Of a stretch of DNA of 64,000 nucleotides, positions 56,766 to 64,000 are shown one piece after another. The notes below the pieces were generated by a model. The model searched no databases. It had not been told where the DNA came from and saw only the letters and a program-made list of their open reading frames with translations. Numbering within the stretch: the first letter of the stretch is position 1; each line of letters begins with the position of its first letter. Source of the stretch: Hoeflea ulvae (GTDB taxonomy: Bacteria; Pseudomonadota; Alphaproteobacteria; Rhizobiales; Rhizobiaceae). Location: positions 2,239,501-2,303,500 of the forward strand of contig NZ_JAOVZQ010000001.1 of the NCBI RefSeq assembly GCF_026619435.1. Reading direction: 5' to 3'. Made by a program: the position numbers and the translations under genes.

Positions 56766-56790
56766 GCCCGGACAAAAAAGAGGACACAGA

Positions 56791-57825
56791 ATGGAAGGTT
56801 CGTTGTTTGCATTGCCGCTTCCGATCTTTTCGGCGGTCCTGTGCGCTGTGATTGCCGTGCTGGCCCGGCGGCTGGATCTGGGCAATGACAAATCGGCAAT
56901 CCTGTTTTCGGCTCTCTTCAGCCTGTTCACCCTGGAGGCCGGGCTCGTCGCAATTCGCTTTGGCTACGGGATCGACCATTTTGTCGGGCTACAGCGGGTG
57001 TTGCCGCTGTTCGTCGGCCCGCTGAGCTATCTGCCGTTCCTGGCGCTGATTGTTCCTGCAGAGCAGTTCAATGCCATGCTGCTTCGGCATCTGGGAAGCG
57101 TTGCCGCCATCACGCTCGGGCTTCAATTGCTGCCGCTGCGCGCCGGGATCGCGGATATGGTGATCGTCGGCAGCTATCTTTTCTATGCAGTCGCGCTGCT
57201 TTGGCGATGGCGCCAGGGCCCTGACCAGCTGATCCATGCCCGTTTAGGCGTGGCCCGCACCGTCACCCGCTGGATGCTTTGGGCGGCGGGCGTGTTGATC
57301 ATCCTGCTGTTGCTCGAATCCGCGATCTCGCTGAGCTTTGCGATGCAGAAGGGCGGTCAGGTTGCCGCGATCATCTCCTATGGCACCCTCTTGATGATCC
57401 TGTTTCTCGTCGGTGTCCTGTTTGTGTTGCCGCGATTTCTGAAAAGCCGTCCGGTCGCATCGCGCACCCCGTCCAGCGGCAATGCGGAGGCTGCCAGGCT
57501 GGAAGCTGCAGCCCATGCGCTGTTGATGGAGACCAGGCTGTTTCTTGATCCGGATCTGTCAGTGCAGCGGTTGGCCAAACGCCTGCATGTCCCGGTCCGC
57601 AACCTGTCCCTCGCCATCAACGAGACAAAGGGGGTGAACGTGTCGCAATATGTCAACGATCTCAGGCTGTCGCACGCGGCAAATCTGCTGCGCAGCTGTG
57701 ATGACAGCGTTGCCGCGGTTATGGTCGAATCCGGGTTTTTGACCCGGTCCAATTTCTACCGCGAGTTCCAGCGCGTCTATGGCCAGTCGCCTGCCGCCTA
57801 CCGGCAGAGCAATCCGGCCCCCTGA
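56791..57825 (+). CDS. Membrane-bound AraC-family regulator
   Basis: A 344-residue protein with about seven hydrophobic segments (residues about 5-215) joined to a C-terminal AraC-type DNA-binding domain (QRLAKRLHVPVRNLSLAINE, then AAVMVESGFLTRSNFYREF). Membrane-anchored AraC regulators sense small molecules in or across the membrane. AGAGGA precedes the ATG at 56791. It is divergent from the exported hydrolase, so it likely regulates it. Confidence 0.88.
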   Translation: MEGSLFALPLPIFSAVLCAVIAVLARRLDLGNDKSAILFSALFSLFTLEAGLVAIRFGYGIDHFVGLQRVLPLFVGPLSYLPFLALIVPAEQFNAMLLRHLGSVAAITLGLQLLPLRAGIADMVIVGSYLFYAVALLWRWRQGPDQLIHARLGVARTVTRWMLWAAGVLIILLLLESAISLSFAMQKGGQVAAIISYGTLLMILFLVGVLFVLPRFLKSRPVASRTPSSGNAEAARLEAAAHALLMETRLFLDPDLSVQRLAKRLHVPVRNLSLAINETKGVNVSQYVNDLRLSHAANLLRSCDDSVAAVMVESGFLTRSNFYREFQRVYGQSPAAYRQSNPAP

Positions 57826-57843
57826 GCGCCGGCAGCAACCGGA

Positions 57844-58530
57844 TCAGGCTACAGGCAATTGCCAATCAACCGGTTCCATGCCGTTTTTCTCCAGAAAGGC
57901 ATTGGCCTGGGAGAAATGCCGGCAGCCGAGGAACCCGGTATGGGCCGACAGCGGCGAGGGGTGCGGCGCCTTGAGCACCAGATGGCGGCTGCTGTCGACG
58001 AACTGGGCCTTTTTCTGCGCGTAGGAGCCCCAGAGCAGAAACACCACCGGATGCGGCAAGGCATTGACCTGGGCGATCACCGCATCGGTAAAGCGCTCCC
58101 AGCCGCGGCCGCGATGCGAGGCTGCCAGCCCGCGCTCGACGGTCAGCACGCTGTTGAGCAGCAGCACGCCCTGCCGGGCCCAGCTTTCCAGATAACCGTG
58201 CTGTGCCGGCGGGATGCCCAGATCGGTGGCGAGCTCCTTGTAGACATTCTTCAGCGACGGCGGGACACGCACATCGGGCCGGACGGAAAAACACAGGCCA
58301 TGCGCCTGTCCGTCGCCGTGATAGGGGTCCTGGCCCAGAATGACGATCTTGACCTTGTCGAGCGGTGTCAGATCGAGGGCGGCAAAATATTCCGGTCCCT
58401 TTGGAAATATCTGTTTGCCGGCGTGGATTTCGGACGCCAGGAATGACTTGAGCTCAGTCATATAGGCTTGCGAAAATTCGTCCGACAGCGCCGCCTTCCA
58501 GCTCTCCTCCAGCTTGACGGTTCCGCCCAT
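57844..58530 (-). CDS. ung: Uracil-DNA glycosylase (family 1)
   Basis: A 228-residue repair enzyme. The water-activating motif [14 protein letters not shown] and the DNA-minor-groove loop HPSPLSAH are intact. Its ATG shares one base with the moaE stop (58530), which sets the start and implies coupled translation. It is the second uracil-DNA glycosylase in the window; the other (14631-15568) is frameshifted. Confidence 0.96.
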   Translation of the reverse strand: MGGTVKLEESWKAALSDEFSQAYMTELKSFLASEIHAGKQIFPKGPEYFAALDLTPLDKVKIVILGQDPYHGDGQAHGLCFSVRPDVRVPPSLKNVYKELATDLGIPPAQHGYLESWARQGVLLLNSVLTVERGLAASHRGRGWERFTDAVIAQVNALPHPVVFLLWGSYAQKKAQFVDSSRHLVLKAPHPSPLSAHTGFLGCRHFSQANAFLEKNGMEPVDWQLPVA

Positions 58531-59024
58531 CACGATCTCCGCCAGCGCGCCTTGGCCGCATCGTCGGCATCCTTGGCCGAGACCCATTCGCCGGTGCCGC
58601 CACCGGCAAGATGTTCCTTCTTCCAGAACGGCGCATCGGTCTTGAGGTAGTCCATCAGGAACGCCGCGCCGTCAAAGGCTGCCTGGCGGTGCGGGGCGGC
58701 GGCGACCACGGCGACAATATTGCCGCCCGGCGCGATGGCGCCATGGCGGTGGATCGCGGTGATGCCGGTCAGCGAAAACCGCGTCACGGCCTGTTCGGCG
58801 ATGGTTCGGATGGCGCGCTCGGCCATGCCTGGATAGTGCTCGAGCTCGAGGGCGGACAGCTTGCCGCCTTCGTCGCGGCACAGGCCGGTGAAGCTGACCA
58901 CCGCGCCGATGTCGCCGCGGTCTTTGGTCAGCGCCGCAATCTCGTCGGCAATGGAAAAGTCGTCGGCCTGAATGCGCACGGTGACCGGCGCCGGGTGATC
59001 GGAGCTGGTGGCGCGCGCAGTCAT
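58530..59024 (-). CDS. moaE: Molybdopterin synthase catalytic subunit
   Basis: A 164-residue subunit that adds dithiolene sulfur to precursor Z with MoaD. It shows [14 protein letters not shown], the [10 protein letters not shown] loop and the catalytic Lys in PFWKKEH. It begins one base after the moaD stop. Confidence 0.95.
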   Translation of the reverse strand: MTARATSSDHPAPVTVRIQADDFSIADEIAALTKDRGDIGAVVSFTGLCRDEGGKLSALELEHYPGMAERAIRTIAEQAVTRFSLTGITAIHRHGAIAPGGNIVAVVAAAPHRQAAFDGAAFLMDYLKTDAPFWKKEHLAGGGTGEWVSAKDADDAAKARWRRS

Positions 59025-59025
59025 C

Positions 59026-59283
59026 TCAGCCTCCCGTCATCGGCGGAAACAGCGCAATTTCCCGGGCATTGCCGATCGCTTCATCATGGTCGGCGTGCTC
59101 TTCGTCAATCGCCGCGCGGATCACGCTGGGAACCGACAGGGCGCCTTCATATTCCTCGCCCAGCGTGGCGAGATGGGCGATCAGTTCGCCCACGGTGGTC
59201 ACATCTGCCGGAAGCTCAAGATCTTCCGAACCCTTGCCGATGCGCTCGCGCACCCAGGCGAAATAGACCATCCGGACCTTCAT
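59026..59283 (-). CDS. moaD: Molybdopterin synthase sulfur carrier subunit
   Basis: An 85-residue ubiquitin-fold protein ending in the diagnostic Gly-Gly (FPPMTGG), which carries thiocarboxylate sulfur to MoaE. Its ATG overlaps the pgsA stop by four bases. Confidence 0.95.
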   Translation of the reverse strand: MKVRMVYFAWVRERIGKGSEDLELPADVTTVGELIAHLATLGEEYEGALSVPSVIRAAIDEEHADHDEAIGNAREIALFPPMTGG

Positions 59284-59864
59284 TCATCCACCATATGCCG
59301 CAATCCGGCGCGAAAATAGTCATAGCCGGTATACATCGTGATCAGTGCCGCGATCCACAGCATGCCGATGCCGATCTGCGTCGTGTGCGGCAGTACCTTG
59401 TCGCCGGCAGGGCCTGCAAGCAGGAACCCCAGCGCGATCATCTGCAATGTGGTCTTCCACTTGGCGATCCAGGTGACCGGCACCGACACCTTCAGCGCCG
59501 CCAGATATTCGCGCAGCCCCGAGACCAGGATCTCGCGGCACAGGATGATGATCGCTGCCCAGATCGACCAGCCGGCAATGGTGCCATCGGCGGCGATCAG
59601 CAGCAGGATCGCCGAGACCAGCAACTTGTCGGCGATCGGGTCGAGCATGCGGCCGATATTGGAGGTCTGGTCCCAGATGCGCGCGAGATAGCCGTCAAAG
59701 AAATCGGTGACCGAGGCGACGATGAAGATCCCCAGGGCGCTCCAGCGCGCCAGGTCGGAGCCATGCAGCCGGCCCTCGATGAAGAAGCACAGCACGATCA
59801 GCGGTACGGCAAGGATCCGCGCGTAAGTCAGTATATTCGGTATGTTAAGCGCGCGCGACGCCAT
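59280..59864 (-). CDS. pgsA: CDP-diacylglycerol-glycerol-3-phosphate phosphatidyltransferase
   Basis: A 194-residue inner-membrane enzyme making phosphatidylglycerol phosphate. The CDP-alcohol phosphotransferase motif is clear (DGYLARIWDQTSNIGRMLDP, then IADK). The ATG at 59864 is used; a TTG at 59876 is the only upstream alternative. It heads pgsA-moaD-moaE-ung. Confidence 0.95.
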   Translation of the reverse strand: MASRALNIPNILTYARILAVPLIVLCFFIEGRLHGSDLARWSALGIFIVASVTDFFDGYLARIWDQTSNIGRMLDPIADKLLVSAILLLIAADGTIAGWSIWAAIIILCREILVSGLREYLAALKVSVPVTWIAKWKTTLQMIALGFLLAGPAGDKVLPHTTQIGIGMLWIAALITMYTGYDYFRAGLRHMVDE

Positions 59865-59980
59865 GGAGCACCCCAATCGAGAATTTTGCGCAAGATGCGC
59901 GGGACAAGCCGGTCAGGTCAACCACTCGATGACGACTTAGCGCCTTAATGTCGCAGTTATGTGATCACGTTATCCTGAGG

Positions 59981-62074
59981 TCAGCGGTTTTCCTCGTGGA
60001 AATGGTTGTAGATCAGTTCCGCCACCGTCTGGGAGATGCCCTCGACGGTGGTCAGATCATCAACGCCCGCGCGTGAGACCGCCTTCGCGGTGCCGAAATG
60101 GTGAAGCAGGGCGCGCTTGCGGGTCGGACCGATGCCGGCGATTTCATCGAGCGGATTGCTGACCAGCTCCTTCTTGCGCCGCGCCCGGTGCGTGCCGATG
60201 GCAAAGCGGTGGGCCTCGTCGCGCAGCCGCTGCACGAAATAGAGCACCGGATCGCGCGGCGGCAGGGTAAAGTCGGGCTTGCCCCGGACGAAGAAGCGCT
60301 CGCGCCCGGCTTCCCGGTCCATGCCCTTGGCAACGCCGATGGCGGTCACCTTGTCGGCAATGCCGAGATCCTCGAGGATGGTGCGCACCGCGCTCATCTG
60401 GCCCTTGCCGCCGTCAATCAGCACAAGATCCGGCCAGGCCGGCATGCCGGACGCGCTGACTGCATCGGGATCGGCGCCATCGGCGGCGTCCGGCAGGCTC
60501 GGGCCGGCATCGCCATGGTCCTTGATCAGCCGCGAGAACCGCCGCTGCATGACCTCGCGCATCATGCCGAAATCGTCGCCCGGGGTGATCTCGGTCGATT
60601 TGATGTTGAACTTGCGATACTGGTTCTTGGCAAAGCCTTCCGGCCCGGCGACGATCATGCCGCCGACTGCATTGGTGCCCATGATGTGCGAGTTGTCATA
60701 GACCTCGATGCGCCGTGGCGGATGCGGCAGGCCGAATGTCTTGGCGAGCCCTTCCAGCAGCCGTGTTTGCGACGCGGTCTCGGCCAGGTTGCGGCCATGG
60801 GCCTCGCGCGCATTGGTCAGCACCTGGTCGACCAGCTCGCGCTTTTCGCCACGCTGCGGCACGGTGATGGTGGTCTTGCGGTCCATGCGCACGCTCAGCG
60901 CTTCCTGCAGCAGCGCCCGGTCCTCAAAATCATCGGAGATCAGGATCATTCGCGGCGTCGGCTTGTCGTCATAGAACTGGCTGATGAAGGCACCGAGAAT
61001 CTCGCCTGGCGCTAGCGACGGGTCGGCCTTGGGGAAATAGGCGCGGTTGCCCCAGTTCTGTCCGGTACGGAAAAAGAACACCTGGATGCAAGCCATGCCG
61101 GCATCGTGATGAATGGCGAAGATGTCGGCCTCTTCGACGGTCTGCGGATTGATGCCCTGATGGCTCTGCACATGGCTGAGCGCCGACAGCCGGTCGCGAT
61201 AGACCGCCGCGCGTTCGAAATCCAGGTCCTCGGAGGCTGCCTGCATTGCGGTCGACAGTTGCGCCTTGACCGCCTGGCTGCGGCCGGAGAGGAAATCCTT
61301 GGCCTCGCCGACCAGCCGCGCATAGCCTTCCGCATCGATCTCGCCGGTGCAGGGGCCGGAGCAGCGCTTGATCTGGTAGAGCAGGCAGGGCCGGGTGCGG
61401 CTTTCATAGACGCTGTCGGTGCAGGTGCGCAGCAGGAACGCCCGCTGCAGCGCGTTGATGGTGCGGCCGACCGCGCCCGCCGAGGCAAAGGGGCCGTAGA
61501 ACGAGCCCTTGCGCGAGCGCGAACCGCGATGCTTGAGAATGGCCGGAGCCTCGTGATCGCCGGTGATCAGGATATAGGGGAACGACTTGTCGTCGCGCAT
61601 CAGCACATTGAAGCGCGGCTTCAGCCGCTTGATCAGATTGGCTTCCAGCAGCAGCGCTTCGGTTTCGGTGCGGGTGGTGACGAATTCCATATTCGTCGTC
61701 TGCGCGATCATCCGGGTGATGCGGTTGGTGTGGCCGCGGCCTTGCGCGTAGTTGGTCACCCGCTTTTTCAGGCTGCGCGCCTTGCCGACATAAAGCACGT
61801 CGCCGGCCTCGTTCATCATCCGGTAGACACCGGGCTGGTTGGGCAGGTGCTTGACGAAGGCCTGGATGACCTCGGCGCCCTTCAGTCCCTGGGTCAGGCC
61901 GGGGCTTTCGTTCCACTCGATGCCGGCCACATTGGCGACATCGGCGGGCAGGGGCGCCTCCATCGCAGGCTGGTCGTCTTCTTCCTGGTCCGTTTCCTCA
62001 TAGATCACCCCGCCGTCGGTTTGCGCCGCGGCTTTGGATGGTTTCGAAGATGTCGGGTTTGGCGTGCGAGTCAT
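59981..62074 (-). CDS. uvrC: Excinuclease ABC subunit C
   Basis: A 697-residue nucleotide-excision-repair nuclease: GIY-YIG N-domain ([20 protein letters not shown]), a Cys-containing middle with a UVR-type stretch, the RNase-H-like domain ([18 protein letters not shown]) and tandem HhH at the C-terminus ([20 protein letters not shown]). A 70-residue acidic N-terminal extension precedes the family start. Confidence 0.97.
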   Translation of the reverse strand: MTRTPNPTSSKPSKAAAQTDGGVIYEETDQEEDDQPAMEAPLPADVANVAGIEWNESPGLTQGLKGAEVIQAFVKHLPNQPGVYRMMNEAGDVLYVGKARSLKKRVTNYAQGRGHTNRITRMIAQTTNMEFVTTRTETEALLLEANLIKRLKPRFNVLMRDDKSFPYILITGDHEAPAILKHRGSRSRKGSFYGPFASAGAVGRTINALQRAFLLRTCTDSVYESRTRPCLLYQIKRCSGPCTGEIDAEGYARLVGEAKDFLSGRSQAVKAQLSTAMQAASEDLDFERAAVYRDRLSALSHVQSHQGINPQTVEEADIFAIHHDAGMACIQVFFFRTGQNWGNRAYFPKADPSLAPGEILGAFISQFYDDKPTPRMILISDDFEDRALLQEALSVRMDRKTTITVPQRGEKRELVDQVLTNAREAHGRNLAETASQTRLLEGLAKTFGLPHPPRRIEVYDNSHIMGTNAVGGMIVAGPEGFAKNQYRKFNIKSTEITPGDDFGMMREVMQRRFSRLIKDHGDAGPSLPDAADGADPDAVSASGMPAWPDLVLIDGGKGQMSAVRTILEDLGIADKVTAIGVAKGMDREAGRERFFVRGKPDFTLPPRDPVLYFVQRLRDEAHRFAIGTHRARRKKELVSNPLDEIAGIGPTRKRALLHHFGTAKAVSRAGVDDLTTVEGISQTVAELIYNHFHEENR

Positions 62075-62202
62075 TGAGTGATCTTATCCACTTCCGGCGC
62101 AATGCGGGCAAGAGAGTGTTTTGCTCATCATCCTGTCATCTGGCGTCAGCAGCCCGGTTTATCAAGCGGGCCGGCCGTTCTGTCGCGGTTGATGCTGGAG
62201 GT

Positions 62203-62967
62203 CTACTCGCCGACGTCAATGACATCCGGAGTCTGCCAGGCCAGATGCTGACCGCCGTCAAGCGCGATCATCTGGCCGGTGATCGAGCCGGCCTGGTGCA
62301 GGTAACGGATGGTGGCGCCGAATTCGGCCAGGTCCGGCCCGTGGCCGAGAGGCACCGCCGCGGATTGCCGGGCGAAATCGCTTTCCTTCTGGCGCTCATT
62401 GGCGAGCGTCGGGCCGGGACCGATGGCATTGACCCGGATGCGCGGCGCCAGCGCCTGGGCCATGGTCTGCGTCGCCGTCCACAAGGCCGTCTTCGACAGC
62501 GTGTAGGAGAAGAAATTCGGCGTCAGCTTCCACACCCGCTGGTCGATGATGTTGACGATCAGGCCGTCGCGGCCTTCGGGCAGGCTTGCCGCCATCGCCT
62601 CGGCAAGAATGACCGGCGCCTTGAGATGAATGGCGAAATGCAGGTCGAACTGTTTCTCGTCGAAATCGCGCACCGAATCGTCTTCAAACACCGAGGCATT
62701 GTTGACGATGATGTCAGGGAAACCGAGCCGCGCGCAGACTGTGCCATGGAGCTTGCGGACTGCGTCGGCGTCGGTGAGATCGGCCAGGAATACTTCCGCC
62801 ACGCCGCCGCTGTCGCGGATCGAAGCGGCCACGGCTTCGGCTTCCCTGCCGCTTGTATTGGCATGGATGGCGATGTGGTAGCCGCGCGCGGCCAGATCCA
62901 TCGCGATGGCCTTGCCGATCCGGCGACCGGCGCCCGTCACCAGAACAGTCCCTGTCGCAGATGTCAT
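62203..62967 (-). CDS. pruA: Pteridine reductase (PruA/FolM-like SDR)
   Basis: A 254-residue short-chain dehydrogenase. TGAGRRIG (11-18) is the TGxxxRxG variant of pteridine reductases. Asp142, Tyr155 and Lys159 have exactly the spacing of the PTR1 catalytic set D181/Y194/K198, with Asp in place of the usual SDR Ser. It should reduce dihydropterins (for example dihydromonapterin) with NADPH. In Agrobacterium tumefaciens PruA supplies the pterin signal read by PruR-DcpA, and those two genes are at 20.4-22.9 kb here. It lies 45 bases after the antiporter gene and 128 before uvrC. Confidence 0.83.
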   Translation of the reverse strand: MTSATGTVLVTGAGRRIGKAIAMDLAARGYHIAIHANTSGREAEAVAASIRDSGGVAEVFLADLTDADAVRKLHGTVCARLGFPDIIVNNASVFEDDSVRDFDEKQFDLHFAIHLKAPVILAEAMAASLPEGRDGLIVNIIDQRVWKLTPNFFSYTLSKTALWTATQTMAQALAPRIRVNAIGPGPTLANERQKESDFARQSAAVPLGHGPDLAEFGATIRYLHQAGSITGQMIALDGGQHLAWQTPDVIDVGE

Positions 62968-63012
62968 GCTGTTTCCCGGGTTGCGCCTGCCGTCGGGGGC
63001 GGTCGGCTGGTC

Positions 63013-63951
63013 TTAGAACACTGAAAAGATATAGGCCGCAAACACCAGAAGCATAGCCGTGCCGCCAAGCTTTTTGATCGGCACGTTCCAATGCGCCAGT
63101 CCGACCACGAGCAAGCCGGCGGCGAGCATCACCCACATGTCGATCGAGGTGATGCGCGGATCCACCTGAAGCGGCAGGATCACCGAGGTGCCGCCGAGAA
63201 TCAGGCCGATGTTGAAAATGTTGGAGCCGACCACATTGCCGATCGCCACCGCACCGGATTTGCGCCAGGCGGCCATCACCGATGTCACCAGTTCCGGCAG
63301 CGAGGTGCCGATGGCGACAATGGTCAGCCCGATCACGGTTTCCGAGGCGCCGAGCATCCGCGCGATATGGGAGGCGCCGTTCACCGTCAGCCAGGCGCCG
63401 AGGGGCAGGCCGATCAGTCCGCCCAGGATGAAAGCAGCGGTCTTCCAGTTTTCCTGGGGAACATCGGCGACGTCATTATGATAGTCCGGCGCCGGGCCCA
63501 TGTCGCATTCCCGTGCTGCCTTGATCTGCCAGCCGAGATAGGAGCCCATCATGACCAGCAGGATGGCGCCGTCGAGCCGGCTGAGCGGACCGAACCACAT
63601 CATCACCATCAGCGTCAGCGTCATGAAGATCATCACCGCCAGCGACATGCCGATGCCCTTTTCGCGGCAACTGATGCTCATCAGCAAGGCCGGGCCGCCC
63701 AGCACCAGCAGCACATTGGCAATGTTGGAGCCAACCACATTGCCCAGGGCAATGCCGGAAACGCCGTCAAAGGCGGCCTGGAGCGAAACGAAAAGTTCCG
63801 GAGCCGAGGTTCCGAAGGCAACGATGGTCAGACCGATGATCAGCGGGTCGATTGACAGTTTCTCCGCAAGCGCCACAGCGCCTCGCACCAGATAGTCGCC
63901 TGCGAAGACAAGGACGATCAGGCCCGCGATCAGGGTCAAAATGCTCAGCAT
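63013..63951 (-). CDS. Calcium/sodium antiporter (CaCA family), second copy
   Basis: A 312-residue membrane exchanger with the two alpha repeats (FGTSAPELFVSLQAAFDG and IGTSLPELVTSVMAAWRK, each followed by GNVVGSN). It is paralogous to the protein at 26117-27043 but has a longer, partly acidic central loop (CDMGPAPDYHNDVADVPQEN). It precedes pruA by 45 bases on the same strand. Confidence 0.93.
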   Translation of the reverse strand: MLSILTLIAGLIVLVFAGDYLVRGAVALAEKLSIDPLIIGLTIVAFGTSAPELFVSLQAAFDGVSGIALGNVVGSNIANVLLVLGGPALLMSISCREKGIGMSLAVMIFMTLTLMVMMWFGPLSRLDGAILLVMMGSYLGWQIKAARECDMGPAPDYHNDVADVPQENWKTAAFILGGLIGLPLGAWLTVNGASHIARMLGASETVIGLTIVAIGTSLPELVTSVMAAWRKSGAVAIGNVVGSNIFNIGLILGGTSVILPLQVDPRITSIDMWVMLAAGLLVVGLAHWNVPIKKLGGTAMLLVFAAYIFSVF

Positions 63952-64000
63952 GCCGGGGAATCAACACTCTCGGTTTGGAATTGGGTGAGTCCACATATAG

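Overview
This window is GC-rich, densely coded chromosomal DNA from an alphaproteobacterium, most likely a Rhizobiales species (Rhizobiaceae or Hoeflea-like; the genus is a guess). The pointers are the conserved blocks rpsF-rpsR-DUF2232-rplI, fabD-fabG-acpP-fabF-mltG-yicC-gmk and lptF-lptG-lptD-surA-pdxA-rsmA, the uvrC-pgsA-moaD-moaE-ung run, and rhizobial-type signalling proteins. I saw no insertion sequence, prophage, integrase, CRISPR array, rRNA or tRNA gene. It reads as core genome with small accessory insertions.

Layout. 0.1-2.3 kb holds a soluble PAS histidine kinase flanked by two single-domain response regulators. 2.5-11.4 kb holds a zinc-ribbon metallopeptidase, a membrane PAS histidine kinase, aminopeptidase N and a lone xanthine-dehydrogenase-type molybdenum subunit. 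11.5-17.3 kb holds a DMT exporter, a universal stress protein behind a clear FNR/FixK-type box, an MFS carrier, a frameshifted family-4-like uracil-DNA glycosylase, and a cysteine-tailed ArsR regulator overlapping an unassigned ATP-grasp enzyme. 17.3-19.8 kb is the ribosomal operon. 20.4-22.9 kb is a periplasmic sulfite-oxidase-fold protein followed by a GGDEF-EAL protein, matching the PruR-DcpA pair of Agrobacterium. 23-28.3 kb holds a flavin-fold stress protein, MFS, Tas-like reductase, Ca/Na antiporter, a small membrane protein and MarC. 28.5-35.1 kb runs from fatty-acid synthesis to gmk, and 35.1-42.7 kb is the LPS-transport operon. 43-46.8 kb holds pepA, holC, a PEP-mutase-family enzyme and ada. 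46.9-54.9 kb holds a MacA/ABC/FtsX exporter, an ABC-F ATPase, an alcohol dehydrogenase, a GST and a broken LysE-type exporter. 55.1-64 kb holds ndk, an exported esterase divergent from a membrane AraC regulator, the ung-moaE-moaD-pgsA-uvrC run, a pteridine reductase (PruA-like) and a second Ca/Na antiporter.

How the parts fit. Envelope growth dominates: fatty-acid synthesis, LPS export, phosphatidylglycerol synthesis and MltG. Pterin chemistry recurs: PruA-like reductase, MoaD/MoaE, a Mo enzyme subunit and the PruR-DcpA c-di-GMP pair. The least described unit is the ArsR plus ATP-grasp pair at 15.7-17.3 kb, which has a 28-bp operator-like palindrome immediately upstream. Two genes (14631-15568 and 54314-54887) carry apparent frameshifts that may be real decay or sequencing error.
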